A stretch of DNA of 55,917 bases from Bacillus massilioanorexius. GTDB taxonomy: Bacteria > Bacillota > Bacilli > Bacillales > DSM-1321. The position numbers and the translations under genes were made by a program. The stretch is taken from the NCBI RefSeq assembly GCF_902374955.1, contig NZ_CABKRX010000059.1, forward strand, positions 1 through 55,917, written 5' to 3'. Shown here one piece after another: positions 24,914 through 34,005 of this stretch (the first letter of the stretch is position 1; every line of letters starts with the position of its first letter). Under the pieces are notes generated by a model that was not told the origin of the DNA, did not search any database, and worked only from the letters and a program-made list of their open reading frames with translations.

Positions 24914-25167
24914 ACCACTCGACCTCCCTAAATTGGATGTGAGAAGTGTGAAATGAGATTCGCTCGATATGATTATTCATTACCACCAGCTCTTTAAGTT
25001 TATAAGTAAATACGTTGAAAGATATCATTGGGTTAGTTTAAACGACTCCTCACCTCAACCACTCTCTTTGTATAAGGTTTGTAACATTTTATTAGCTTGG
25101 TTCAGGTAATATGCACGAAAAACATAAGAAGGACAAGGAGTAAACAAATTTTTTTCATTCTGCTACA

Positions 25168-25812
25168 TCAATTTGCTCGAATTCTATATAAATCACCTAA
25201 AGTTCGGATTCCTCGATCATACATTAGCATCATTAGTTCTACAAACAAATACGCTGTTGTTAGAGCATCTCCAATAGCAGAGTGACGTGGATAGATTCTT
25301 GTATTAAAAGCCATCGCATAACGTTCTAAATCACGCATGTCGTACGATGGAGCAATATAACCAATCATATCTAATGTATCAATCGAAAGATACTTTCGAT
25401 ACGATCGCTTCTCTCTTTTTAATTCACTCTTAAGCACGAGCATATCGAATGCAACATAATGCCCCACAAATCCAATGCTATTGGTGCTCTCAACAAATCT
25501 AAAAAATTCCGAAATAGCTTCCATTGAAAATGGTGCGTCCCGAACCATGCTGTTGGATATTGACGTTAATTCAGTTATTTCCCGAGAAATCTGTCGGTTT
25601 GGATTCACATATGTCTGAAATTGTTTAGATTCCATAACTTCAAATCCTTGAACATGGACAGCACCTATTTCAATTAAACGATCATCCTTAGCCACTCGAA
25701 AACCTGTTGTTTCTGTATCAAATACTGTGTACCCCAGCTCTTTTATTGATGTAGATAGGGGAAGGTTTTCATAATTTAATGGGCAATCTATATTTTTTCT
25801 AATAAAAAATAT
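25168..25812 (-). CDS. DnaQ-like 3'-5' exonuclease with apparent AUA start
   Basis: A 214-residue DEDDh exonuclease. Exo I is at Asp32/Glu34 (FDTETTG), Exo II is GHYVAFD, and Exo III is RHSAIGDA, so the active site is complete. A conventional start (GTG at 25695) would remove Exo I. The frame upstream is open only back to a TGA that overlaps the end of the preceding gene, and it contains no ATG, GTG or TTG. The best start is ATA at 25812: AGGAGG lies eight bases upstream, and FFIRKN follows, as expected of a family N terminus. It is 19 bases downstream of the CBS/DUF294 gene, a pairing common in bacteria, and probably co-transcribed. It may act in DNA repair or nucleotide turnover. Confidence 0.85.
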   Translation of the reverse strand: MFFIRKNIDCPLNYENLPLSTSIKELGYTVFDTETTGFRVAKDDRLIEIGAVHVQGFEVMESKQFQTYVNPNRQISREITELTSISNSMVRDAPFSMEAISEFFRFVESTNSIGFVGHYVAFDMLVLKSELKREKRSYRKYLSIDTLDMIGYIAPSYDMRDLERYAMAFNTRIYPRHSAIGDALTTAYLFVELMMLMYDRGIRTLGDLYRIRAN

Positions 25813-25831
25813 CGGATTCTCCTCCTCTTTT

Positions 25832-27760
25832 TTAAATTTTCATTTGAAAGTGATAGAATATTTTATTTTGCAATTCCTTTAATACTTTTACGCTAATAAT
25901 AAGCTCCTCTTTTTCTCGAGTGGTAAGTGTAGAAAAAGCCAACACAGACGAAGAGCGTGCATCACGTTTTTCATTTTCCCAACGCAAACGAACATACAAA
26001 GTTAATACATGATTAACAGCCTCTTTCACATCTCTAACAAACTCTTTCTCAAGGACTCCTTTTTTCTCTAATACATCTAATCTTTCAAAAGGCGTTCCCG
26101 AAATAACATGATGAATCATAGATAAGATTTGCAAACTATGATGGTAAGGAAACAGAATATCCTTCTTCACATCCATACTTTTAGTTGCTAACTTAAACAA
26201 AGATCGAATTGGTTGACCGAGAGAAATAATAGGTCTTTCCTGTTCGAGTTGAGCTAAACGATATAAAAACATATTACATCTTTGTAGAGTTTCTCTCGTC
26301 TCCAATTCAAACTGTTGATGAAGGGACTCTTTGCCATAGACCATCCTATACGAAAAGAAGTTCATTGCTAACAGCAATTGATCATTTGTAGAACGCACTC
26401 CCCATTCTCGGATTCTCGTTTGCCATTCAGATAAAGCTCCTCTCCATGTATCCTCACTAGACATCATTAATCCTTTACATTTTGCATATCCAGCTAGCTC
26501 TAAATATTGAACAATCTTTTCTCCTAACAACCTAAAATAGTTATGAACAAGTTCTATGTCTGTATGATTCTCAAAAACTAAAAAGTGATCTTGATCTGTA
26601 AGCATGAACTGTTCACCACGTCCAGAACTACCCATAACATATAAGTTGAAATCTACAGGAGGTTTAAGTTGCCTTTCCTTTTCAATATCTTGTATAGCTA
26701 ACTGGATTGCTCGTTTAATTAACCGATCATATAATTTCGTTATAATCGATAGAGAGTTAACCATAGGAACCTTTTCCCTTAACAACGTCTCAAATATTTG
26801 ATAAATGGCATTCTTCACCTGAAATAAGGAGTGGACATCTGCCTCTTCAATACGTCGAATGGTTTTCATAATCCCTTCGTTTTTCTTTCTTAATAAATCT
26901 GATAGAGAAATGACTCCACATATATGATATCCATCTGTAACAGGTAAATGTTTAATGCCTTTCATCAATAATATAGAAAGTGCTTCATAATAGTAGGAAA
27001 AGCGGGAAATAGTATAAGGATTTCTCGTCATAACTTCACTTGCTATCGTTGTAAAAGGACGATTTTCAGCAATCACTCTTTCCACAAGATCACGTTCTGT
27101 AATAATTCCAACTAGCTGCTGATTCTCCATCACAATAATCGAGCTTCTTTTCTGTTTATTCATTAGTACAGCCGTTTCTTGTATTGTTGCTTCAGGATTA
27201 CAAGAGGTAATCTGTAAAGTCATTAAATCTTGAACTCTTAAAATCAGTGTGTCTCGTTCTCCATGTTCTCGAGCCAGTGCTACTTGTTCAGCAAGCGAGC
27301 GATACACTTCTTTTAATCTCATCGAAACTTGAGACAATAAAAATTGTTGGACATCTCTCGAACGCAATCTTTCGGATACAATGTCAAAAGGAATAAGTAA
27401 AACTAGACTCTGTTCGATAGCGCGTACTTCAACCATTGTTTCTACATTTGAATCCTTGATTTGTTGGTCTTCATCTAGAAAATTAGTTAGACTAGAAAAA
27501 CCAAACAATTCATCTTTTTGAAGTACTTCTAATACCTCATCTCTTCTACCATTCTCGTCTTTAATATATACTTCCGCTATCCCCTTCACTAATAAATAAA
27601 GACCTATTCTTGGCTGCTGAGCTTTTAAAATCACTTCATTTGGCTGAAATATTCGTTCTTCACATTTTCCTATTAAATTCAGTAATTCAATACGATCAAG
27701 TTCTTGAAAAAAAGGATGAATAGAAGCCGCCATTAATATCGTTTGATTCTGTTCTAACAT
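25832..27760 (-). CDS. Cyclic-nucleotide-binding/CBS/DUF294 putative nucleotidyltransferase
   Basis: A 642-residue regulator-like protein. It holds a cNMP-binding-type domain (about 15-140), a pair of CBS domains (about 170-290; adenine-nucleotide sensors), and a nucleotidyltransferase domain with GSSGRGEQFMLTDQD (about 375-390). The last matches the GSxGRxE...TDQD signature of DUF294. A C-terminal helical DUF294_C domain runs from about 480 to 640. By family it probably transfers or removes a nucleotidyl group on a partner protein; the partner is unknown. The ATG at 27760 is preferred; a TTG at 27766 lies too close to AGAGG. It is followed 19 bases later by the exonuclease. Confidence 0.88.
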   Translation of the reverse strand: MLEQNQTILMAASIHPFFQELDRIELLNLIGKCEERIFQPNEVILKAQQPRIGLYLLVKGIAEVYIKDENGRRDEVLEVLQKDELFGFSSLTNFLDEDQQIKDSNVETMVEVRAIEQSLVLLIPFDIVSERLRSRDVQQFLLSQVSMRLKEVYRSLAEQVALAREHGERDTLILRVQDLMTLQITSCNPEATIQETAVLMNKQKRSSIIVMENQQLVGIITERDLVERVIAENRPFTTIASEVMTRNPYTISRFSYYYEALSILLMKGIKHLPVTDGYHICGVISLSDLLRKKNEGIMKTIRRIEEADVHSLFQVKNAIYQIFETLLREKVPMVNSLSIITKLYDRLIKRAIQLAIQDIEKERQLKPPVDFNLYVMGSSGRGEQFMLTDQDHFLVFENHTDIELVHNYFRLLGEKIVQYLELAGYAKCKGLMMSSEDTWRGALSEWQTRIREWGVRSTNDQLLLAMNFFSYRMVYGKESLHQQFELETRETLQRCNMFLYRLAQLEQERPIISLGQPIRSLFKLATKSMDVKKDILFPYHHSLQILSMIHHVISGTPFERLDVLEKKGVLEKEFVRDVKEAVNHVLTLYVRLRWENEKRDARSSSVLAFSTLTTREKEELIISVKVLKELQNKIFYHFQMKI

Positions 27761-27766
27761 TTCCAA

Positions 27767-28115
27767 TCAACCTCTCATTAGAAAATTCATTAAGAACCGA
27801 ACTGCTCACACAACAATTGTAAAAAATATACATTATTAACTTAATTATCCTAACGAACCCATGTAAAGGTCAATAAACATTTCTGTGAATTAGAAAAGGT
27901 TCGACGACTTACAGATAGTACGTCTACAATAATGTTTTTTATAATCTACATATCCTATTTGGAATCGTCACCATTCTATCTGCATTAACATATGACCTTT
28001 AGCTATAAATATGAATAGTCAGGACTTTTACAAAGGCTGCTTTCTTTACAAAAATTAAAAGTAGCTTTCATGGGGAAAATCAGGGGAACGCGTTAGACTA
28101 AGCATTTTTACAGTA
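27767..28115. other. Intergenic region between spoIIQ and the DUF294 gene, nothing recognised
   Basis: AT-rich. A weak GACG/CGTC stem near 27910-27935 lacks a T run. No ORF with an RBS and no RNA motif. Confidence 0.5.
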
Positions 28116-28152
28116 AACAAAAAAAACTGCCCTCAAAAAAACTGGACAGTTC
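28116..28152 (-). terminator. Terminator of spoIIQ
   Basis: Stem AACTGCC / GGACAGTT (one mismatch) with a long loop, followed by eight T on the minus strand. Confidence 0.7.
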
Positions 28153-28193
28153 ACTTACTCACATATTTTAAATGATTCAATTCTACTCGTTTA

Positions 28194-28994
28194 TTATTCT
28201 GCTTTAGTATTTGAATCTTTTGAGGATTTTTCCTTTGTTGATTCATCCTCGCTAACGCTTTTTTCATCTTTAGGAGTTCCATTCACTACTTCTGCATCTT
28301 TCAAAGCTGTAACAGGTTTTTTGAAATATGATTCTGGATTTACAGCAATATTATCTTTACGAATTTCAAAATGCACATGGATACCAGCGTCTTTATTTAA
28401 TAAGCTTTGACCAGCCTTAGCAAGTGGTTGTCCTTGCTTAACTGTATCGCCAACTTTCACTGCGATATCTGTAACAGATTGATAAAGTGTTGTGATGCCA
28501 TCACCATGTTCAACTTCAATCGAATTGCCAAGTAATGAATCTTCTTTCACTTGCGTTACTTTACCGCTAACAGCAGTCAATACATCAAAAGATTTACCAT
28601 CTTTCATTGCTACATCGATACCATGATTTAAACGGTATTGATTATCATAGAATACAAGAGCTTTTTCTTGATCAGCTTCTTCGCCATTCACGTCATAAAA
28701 TGGTGTTTTCACAATCATATCATCTTGATTCGAAACCGGCTTAATAAAGTTTTCTAACTTACTATTTACCTCTACCGCTTTCTCATCCTTATTCTTGGAT
28801 GCTGTACCATTTTCCTCATAACCTACTTTACCAGGTTCTGTTGCATTATTATTATTACTAGTTTGGTACCATAGAACCGCTGTTAATAGAATAGCTGCAC
28901 TCACTAAATAGATTGCTGGTAATGCCCAACGCTTTGAAAGAATACGTCTTATTCCTGATTTTTGAGAAGTACGTTTCTTTTCTTCCTCTCTCAT
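28194..28994 (-). CDS. spoIIQ: Stage II sporulation protein SpoIIQ (M23/LytM domain)
   Basis: A 266-residue forespore membrane protein. With SpoIIIAH it forms the channel and ratchet across the engulfed double membrane. The ATG at 28994 has GAGGTG upstream; the longer frame from 29024 starts inside the candidate promoter. A basic N terminus (REEEKKR) and one membrane segment (about 25-45) are followed by a LytM domain (about 120-230) and an acidic/Ser/Lys tail. The zinc-ligand motifs HGIDVA and HVHFEIR are both present. In B. subtilis SpoIIQ the first His is reported missing, so this protein could retain metal binding. A SigmaF-like promoter lies directly upstream. Confidence 0.92.
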   Translation of the reverse strand: MREEEKKRTSQKSGIRRILSKRWALPAIYLVSAAILLTAVLWYQTSNNNNATEPGKVGYEENGTASKNKDEKAVEVNSKLENFIKPVSNQDDMIVKTPFYDVNGEEADQEKALVFYDNQYRLNHGIDVAMKDGKSFDVLTAVSGKVTQVKEDSLLGNSIEVEHGDGITTLYQSVTDIAVKVGDTVKQGQPLAKAGQSLLNKDAGIHVHFEIRKDNIAVNPESYFKKPVTALKDAEVVNGTPKDEKSVSEDESTKEKSSKDSNTKAE

Positions 28995-29013
28995 GATTAT
29001 CACCTCAGCAACC

Positions 29014-29042
29014 ATTTTGAACATATTTTTGAAAATTTATAC
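29014..29042 (-). promoter_or_regulatory. SigmaF-type promoter of spoIIQ
   Basis: GTATA (29042-29038), exactly 15 bases, then GTTCAAAAT (29022-29014) on the minus strand. This fits the SigmaF/SigmaG pattern GyATA-N15-GGnnAnAnT with one mismatch. It would give a very short leader, so the RBS lies at the 5' end of the mRNA. Confidence 0.5.
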
Positions 29043-29077
29043 ATTTTCTAAAAAATTTTTATTTTCTCGTTACATGG

Positions 29078-29083
29078 TACAAT
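29078..29083 (+). promoter_or_regulatory. Candidate extended -10 (TGGTACAAT) for the VanZ-like gene
   Basis: TACAAT preceded by TGG lies about 110 bases before the ATG, divergent from spoIIQ. No clear -35. Confidence 0.3.
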
Positions 29084-29190
29084 AAGAAAAACCGTTATTG
29101 GTCTTTTTGGATGTAGTAGAGACTTAGAAAAGTGTTTCATTTTAAATCGATATACTATCATTCAATGAGGAGAAAGAAAGGAATTCACTT

Positions 29191-29610
29191 ATGAAGAAAA
29201 GTTTACGTTTGATCACTTGGTTATTACCATTTGGATACATGATTATGATATGGATACTTTCTAGTCTACCAACTGACGTTATCGTAGAGCTACCAGATTC
29301 CAAATGGGATCTTATATGGAAAGAGAGTATGCATTTAATTGAGTTTGCTGTCTTATATGCTTTATTCGTAATAGCTTTAGCTATAAACGGAAAACTATCT
29401 CTACGTTCTAGTATGATAGTTGCGCTCATTTCCGCTATGTATGGAGTAGTAGATGAGATTCACCAATCTTTTTATCACTATCGCTCTGCCTCTCTTTTTG
29501 ATATCGCAAAAGATTGGATTGGTGTATTAGCAGTTTGGGGACATATACGTTTTCATTATTTTTATAGAAAGAAAAGCCTTTTAAATCGAATTCAAAAAGA
29601 ACCAAGCTAA
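29191..29610 (+). CDS. VanZ-like membrane protein
   Basis: A 139-residue protein with four predicted membrane segments (about 8-25, 46-64, 70-88, 104-122). The conserved VanZ-family residues are in place: W-x-L-S-S-L-P near 20, the H-x-x-E-F motif (MHLIEFAVLY) and VVDEIHQSF near 90. VanZ proteins are linked to teicoplanin resistance and phospholipid/wall interaction, but the role of chromosomal copies is mostly unknown. RBS AAAGGAA is ten bases upstream. It faces the MFS gene and shares a bidirectional terminator with it. Confidence 0.85.
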   Translation: MKKSLRLITWLLPFGYMIMIWILSSLPTDVIVELPDSKWDLIWKESMHLIEFAVLYALFVIALAINGKLSLRSSMIVALISAMYGVVDEIHQSFYHYRSASLFDIAKDWIGVLAVWGHIRFHYFYRKKSLLNRIQKEPS

Positions 29611-29630
29611 TATGCCAGGTTCTTTTGAAT
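29594..29630. terminator. Bidirectional terminator between the VanZ-like and MFS genes
   Basis: AAAAGAACC / GGTTCTTTT stem (29595-29603 and 29618-29626) overlapping the VanZ-like stop codon. Its A and T tails serve both strands. Confidence 0.75.
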
Positions 29631-29668
29631 GGCTGTATCGATAAACTTTGTTACCTATTAACCAGGTT

Positions 29669-29712
29669 TAGTATAGGTTGAATTCTGCTCCAGGATGCTC
29701 GCTTCAATCACC
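29669..29712. repeat. Dispersed intergenic repeat, copy 1
   Basis: TAGTATAGGTTGAATTCTGC then TCCAGGATGCTCGCTTCAAT. It is nearly identical over 20 bases to 37030-37058 and shares CCAGG-TGC-CGCTT with 32539-32583. Confidence 0.6.
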
Positions 29713-29781
29713 TATTTTGTCACTGAACTTATAGAAAACAACAATCTTTTAGATAATAATCTTTTAAACACAAAATATTTC

Positions 29782-30969
29782 TTACGCTAAAGAATGATGA
29801 TTGTTCCATATTTTTCTTAATGCTGGAATAAGGAAGATAAAAACGGAACCAAATAGAGCAAAACTAATTGGTAGGATTTTTTCTGCATCGAAAAGAGCAT
29901 TCATGATAAAGAAAAGAGCAATTCCCATAATTCTACCCAAACCAACAGGTATCTCTCGAACAACAATGTAATCTAAACGACGTTCTTCAAACTTCGGATC
30001 AAACTCGATAGAAGCATACATCCAAGCATTCATCGTTGTATTCATCATATTTAACCCAATGACTGACAACACTGCATAAATAACAAGTGTCCAAAAAGTT
30101 GGTGAAAGACTAATCCAAATAGAGGATGCAGCCAATAGAATAGATCCAATCGTAAATATTTTCATTCTTAATTTTGGACTAGAAATCTTCGCAAGCCATA
30201 GAGAAGTCATTAAACCCATAAACGCCGCAAACGTATTATACCCTCCAAAAGAAAGCTCATCCTTTAATATCGAAAAGGTCATAATCGTTACTAAGAATGA
30301 AGAATATGTACCTTCTACCATATAGGTTGCCATACTTACCCAATACATCCCTCTCCATTCTTTAGTAGGATTTTTCCATACCTCTCTAAAATGAGATTGC
30401 TTTGAAAGCTTCTTCCCTTTAATACCAATTGAAACAAGTGCTGTTACTAAAAAAGAGAAGAAAGAAATCGCAAAAATGATATAATATCCTTTCATTCCAA
30501 TAAAACGACTAATGGTGAAGCCCGAAATAATTGGAGCTAGCATTCCTACCCCATTTGTTAGGAAACTAAGAATATATAAAAAGCGATCACGATTGCGATC
30601 TTGTGTAATATTAAAGATTTGCATATGCTGGCCAATAACAAAAAAACTTGTTCCCAATCCTAGTATTGTCCCCAACACAAACACATAGTTAACCGCTTCT
30701 TCTCTCACCAACAATAGAAATCCATAACCAATGACAAAAAAGAGAATACCTACACGTGAACATGACATTGGTGATGTTTGTCTCGCAATCCAGGCACAGA
30801 TTGGAAAACTAACAAGAATCGCTATCGAATTTGATAAACTATAAAATGCTAAAAGAGAAAAGGAATTATCAATGTTCCATATAAAGATATTCACGAACAC
30901 TCCGGATAGAGCAAGTGAAAAGTTTAAAAATGTCATCATAACTAAGTATAATTTGGCTTCAAATTTCAT
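29782..30969 (-). CDS. Major facilitator superfamily transporter, substrate unknown
   Basis: A 395-residue protein with about twelve hydrophobic segments and no large soluble domain. It is the expected length for an MFS permease of the inner membrane. No substrate signature is recognised. The start at 30969 has AAGGAGA upstream. It is divergent from an AraC-type regulator with only about 130 bases between starts, a usual arrangement for local control. Sugar, siderophore or drug transport would all be possible; the N-terminal cupin-like sensor of the regulator suggests a small-molecule inducer. Confidence 0.82.
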   Translation of the reverse strand: MKFEAKLYLVMMTFLNFSLALSGVFVNIFIWNIDNSFSLLAFYSLSNSIAILVSFPICAWIARQTSPMSCSRVGILFFVIGYGFLLLVREEAVNYVFVLGTILGLGTSFFVIGQHMQIFNITQDRNRDRFLYILSFLTNGVGMLAPIISGFTISRFIGMKGYYIIFAISFFSFLVTALVSIGIKGKKLSKQSHFREVWKNPTKEWRGMYWVSMATYMVEGTYSSFLVTIMTFSILKDELSFGGYNTFAAFMGLMTSLWLAKISSPKLRMKIFTIGSILLAASSIWISLSPTFWTLVIYAVLSVIGLNMMNTTMNAWMYASIEFDPKFEERRLDYIVVREIPVGLGRIMGIALFFIMNALFDAEKILPISFALFGSVFIFLIPALRKIWNNHHSLA

Positions 30970-31098
30970 GATGTAATCTCCTTCTACTCATGTATATAAA
31001 GTAATTAAAAACATATTCATCATACTTATTTCATTCGACGAAAACTATCATTGTTTTAGGTGAATTTATATGCTAATTTGTCATTGGAGGTGACATTC

Positions 31099-31959
31099 GT
31101 GAAATCATTTAATGAAATCATTCAATATAATGACCCGACTCTTGCTGTTAAAATATATGAGGCATCCCCAAGAGGCAAAGAATTACTTCAAGGCAAGTGG
31201 CACTTTCATAAAGAGCTCGAAATTCTTATTATTCTTGATGGTAGTATGGAAATTGTGATCCAGGAGAAAGTGTATCATTTAAAAAATGGTGATGTTTTTT
31301 TAATCGGACCTATGGAGGTGCACTTAGATCAAAATTTAGATGTACATTATATTGTTTTTCAATTTGATGTGAACAAATTCTTCGAACCTAGCTTAGCTCC
31401 TTTTATGCATAGTTTGCTGAATCCAAACATGAATTTAAGTAAACTAAATTATATATTTCAACAAAATGAACAAGTAAGGAAAAAGGTTTTCGAACTAGTC
31501 ATGAGGATTCACAAAGAGTCTATAGATCATCTGCGTGGTTATGAAGTTGCAATCAACATTCATATTAAAGATATTCTCTTAACCATTCTGAGACATGATC
31601 ACCTGCATATTTTGGATGAGTTTTCTTCAGCGGAAATGGAGCGTCTAAGACCTGTTCTTCAGTATATTTCACAGCATCTCACAGAAGATCTTTCTGCTAA
31701 TCATTGCTGTCACCTTTTAAACTTAAATTATCATTATTTTGTAAAACTCTTTAAAAAAACGATGGGCATTACATTTATTGAACATATTCAGCATGAACGG
31801 ATAAAACTAGCAGAGCGGATTCTTTTAACAGAGCAGATTTCAATTGAAGAAATAGCTGAACGCTCTGGTTTTCATAATATGGGGCATTTTTATAAAACAT
31901 TTTATAAGTTTCATAAGTGTACCCCACTTGCTTTCAAAAGAAGCAGACAAAATGAATAA
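31099..31959 (+). CDS. AraC-family transcriptional regulator
   Basis: A 286-residue regulator with an N-terminal cupin-like effector domain (about 1-150; GKWHFHKELEILIILDGSME) and a C-terminal AraC DNA-binding domain (about 185-286). The DNA-binding part holds two helix-turn-helix units and the signature ERIKLAERILLTE...IEEIAERSGFHNMGHFYKTF in two blocks. The start is GTG at 31099, with GGAGG eight bases upstream; an ATG at 31060 has no RBS. It probably controls the divergent MFS gene. Followed by a bidirectional terminator. Confidence 0.88.
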   Translation: MKSFNEIIQYNDPTLAVKIYEASPRGKELLQGKWHFHKELEILIILDGSMEIVIQEKVYHLKNGDVFLIGPMEVHLDQNLDVHYIVFQFDVNKFFEPSLAPFMHSLLNPNMNLSKLNYIFQQNEQVRKKVFELVMRIHKESIDHLRGYEVAINIHIKDILLTILRHDHLHILDEFSSAEMERLRPVLQYISQHLTEDLSANHCCHLLNLNYHYFVKLFKKTMGITFIEHIQHERIKLAERILLTEQISIEEIAERSGFHNMGHFYKTFYKFHKCTPLAFKRSRQNE

Positions 31960-31997
31960 GCCTAAAACAAGTAATAATTTGGTGGTTAAATATTCCC

Positions 31998-32036
31998 AAC
32001 AAAAAGAAGACTCTATTTTCGAGTCTTCTTTTCTCT
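31998..32036. terminator. Bidirectional terminator between the AraC gene and the small membrane protein gene
   Basis: A perfect 10-bp stem AAGAAGACTC / GAGTCTTCTT (32004-32013 and 32021-32030), with A run on one side and T-rich sequence on the other. Confidence 0.85.
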
Positions 32037-32359
32037 TATAGATAGCGGGTCTTGCTATTACTTGTAAATGATAGATAGATGGCTTCAATAAATAACAGAA
32101 AAGCTGTTATAGTATGGAAAAACCAACCGACTAAAGGTATCCAACTAAACAAAGCACCTATTACTCCAACTACATTGCCTGTAATCGCTAATCTTTTATC
32201 TAGAAACAATAAAATGATAGATAACGCATGGAGAAAGAATGCTATGACAAGCGGAGCCCATCCATTTGCAATAACAACAGCTCCACCTAAAATTGGTATA
32301 GCAAGAAAGCCTTCAAATAGAAACATAAACCATTTCAAAATTTTATTTAATGTCGACAC
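32036..32359 (-). CDS. Small integral membrane protein of unknown function
   Basis: A 107-residue protein with three predicted membrane segments (about 10-32, 35-52, 60-95). The start is GTG at 32359, with AAGG 11 bases upstream. Motifs such as GGAVVIANGW and VGVIGALFSWIPLVGW are hydrophobic and Gly-rich. I do not recognise a named family. It is isolated: a bidirectional terminator separates it from the AraC gene, and a gene-free stretch lies upstream. Confidence 0.7.
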   Translation of the reverse strand: MSTLNKILKWFMFLFEGFLAIPILGGAVVIANGWAPLVIAFFLHALSIILLFLDKRLAITGNVVGVIGALFSWIPLVGWFFHTITAFLLFIEAIYLSFTSNSKTRYL

Positions 32360-32871
32360 TTTGTGTATTACCTTCCCTTCAATTGTTCATAACTTTGTCT
32401 CGTTGCATCTGATGTAAAGCTCTAGGATAGAGCTACAGATGAACAAAAAACAAATGTTTTAAGAATGCAAGATTTCCTTTATGCTATTCAAACTGACGTT
32501 TCAAAAATGCTGTTCGATCTTCATTGCTTATTAACAAAGCGGAAAATATACACCAGGGTGCGCGCTTTCCGCTACTCACGTAGAAGTCTCGTACTTTACT
32601 CCAATCAAGCAAATTATTTAATTCACCAAGCTTATTTTAAAAACAACCTAAATAAAAAGCATAATCATTCTAGCAGTTAATAGCGGATAGATGTGATTAG
32701 AATCTTCTTTCGCTTAAAGGTTCACTTTATTATGACATAAGATGTCGTAAACGAACGTCCGAAACAGAAATACCATATATTTCAAATACCACACCTTGCA
32801 AGTATTGAAAAAAGAGTACAACACAGCAGCTAGATCTTACATGTTCACTATTCATTATCATTCTAAATGCT
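32360..32871. other. Gene-free region with a degenerate dispersed repeat
   Basis: About 510 bases. A small AGCTCTA/TAGAGCT hairpin is near 32416-32432, and the repeat copy is at 32539-32583. Short frames here have no RBS and look random. Confidence 0.5.
32539..32583. repeat. Dispersed intergenic repeat, copy 2 (degenerate)
   Basis: CACCAGGGTGCGCGCTTTCC aligns with CTCCAGGATGCTCGCTTCAA at 29690 and with CTCCATGATGCACGTTTTCC at 37051. An inverted GCGGAAA/TTTCCGC arm flanks it. Confidence 0.5.
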
Positions 32872-32910
32872 AATGAAAATGACCCTCTCTACAATTGAGA
32901 AGGTCATTTG
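32872..32910 (-). terminator. Terminator of spoIID
   Basis: AATGACCCTCTC / GAGAAGGTCATT (32878-32889 and 32897-32908, one mismatch), followed by a short TTTTC on the minus strand. Confidence 0.75.
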
Positions 32911-32914
32911 CATT

Positions 32915-33943
32915 TTATTTCTGTGCTACTATCTTATCTACTAGTGTATCAGATGAAATAATATTAATTCCTTGATAGTAATGTTGAACAATTTGCTTGT
33001 AGGAACTCCCTTCTTGCGCCATGCCATTCGCTCCGTATTGACTCATTCCAACCCCATGACCTAAACCTTTAGTTGTAATAATAATGGAATTACCTTTTCT
33101 CTTCCATTCAAAATCTGTTGATCGTAAATCGAGCTTTTCTCGAATTTGTTTTCCCGTTAATCTCTTTCCACCAAAGTTTACAGTAGCTACTCGATCTCCA
33201 GATGTTCGTTTTTCAATCGTTCCTATCTTTTGAGAGTTGTTTATTTTCACTCCTAATTTCTGTTCAAATTCTGCGACAGAAATCGTTTTACTTCCTAAAA
33301 ATTTAGGAGATTTACGGTCCCAAGGGCTATTAACACTTTTCAAATACGGATAAGAATTTTTCCAATAATCCTCTGAGTTCTCTGTGTATCCATTACTTGT
33401 AGAAAAGAACTGTGCAAGAATGGGTTGGTTATCATAAGCCAAAATCATTCCTTCTGTTTCAAGTACTGCTTTTATTATTTTTTGCCTATTTTTATCGTAT
33501 TCAGGACCCCATTTTTTCTTTAACTCTGCATCATCCGTATACACCTGATACTTTACCGTATCAGTTACATCTGCTCCATTCAGGTTATTATTACCGCCAT
33601 AGAGCATTTGATTAATAATATACGTTCGAGCAGCAAGCGCTTGCGCTTTTAAAGCCTCTAGCTCGAAGTTAGCAGGCATTTCGGCTGCAACAACTCCAAC
33701 TATGTATTTCTCGAGAGGTAACTTTTCAACTTGATTACTAGCAGAACGAAGAACAGCTACCTCAATACTTGTATCTTCTAATTTACTCATATTCATGGTT
33801 GTTTTTTTGCTAGCGGGTAATTGATCTCTCAACTTAGCTTCCGTCTCATCTTTTGAAAATGGAAACACAAGTACAGCAGGAATCATAATAGCTATGATTG
33901 TTACAATTAATGCTGCAATAAAAAATGGTTTAATAGATTTCAA
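32915..33943 (-). CDS. spoIID: Stage II sporulation protein SpoIID
   Basis: A 342-residue lytic transglycosylase. It cuts denuded glycan strands with SpoIIP and SpoIIM during forespore engulfment. It has an N-terminal membrane anchor (about 8-30). The SpoIID domain (about 70-330) has the conserved PLEKYIVGVVAAEMPANFE with the catalytic Glu (AAEMP), AQALAARTY, and GHGVGMSQYGANGMA. The start is TTG at 33943 with GGAGG eight bases upstream. A SigmaE-like promoter lies just upstream, as expected for mother-cell expression. It is downstream of murA but separated from it by a terminator. Confidence 0.95.
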   Translation of the reverse strand: MKSIKPFFIAALIVTIIAIMIPAVLVFPFSKDETEAKLRDQLPASKKTTMNMSKLEDTSIEVAVLRSASNQVEKLPLEKYIVGVVAAEMPANFELEALKAQALAARTYIINQMLYGGNNNLNGADVTDTVKYQVYTDDAELKKKWGPEYDKNRQKIIKAVLETEGMILAYDNQPILAQFFSTSNGYTENSEDYWKNSYPYLKSVNSPWDRKSPKFLGSKTISVAEFEQKLGVKINNSQKIGTIEKRTSGDRVATVNFGGKRLTGKQIREKLDLRSTDFEWKRKGNSIIITTKGLGHGVGMSQYGANGMAQEGSSYKQIVQHYYQGINIISSDTLVDKIVAQK

Positions 33944-33977
33944 TATATCGGCCTCCCCCGTATTATGTTCACTTTAC

Positions 33978-34005
33978 ATATTATGGGATAAAAATAGTAT
34001 TATGA
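33978..34005 (-). promoter_or_regulatory. SigmaE-type promoter of spoIID
   Basis: On the minus strand TCATAAT (34005-33999), 13 bases, then CATAATAT (33985-33978), close to the SigmaE pattern TCATATT / CATACAnT. It lies about 35 bases upstream of the TTG start. Confidence 0.45.

Noticed and set aside
24798..25028. 76-codon minus-strand ORF over the start of spoIIID
   Set aside because: It overlaps spoIIID in another frame, and the SpoIIID frame is unmistakable.
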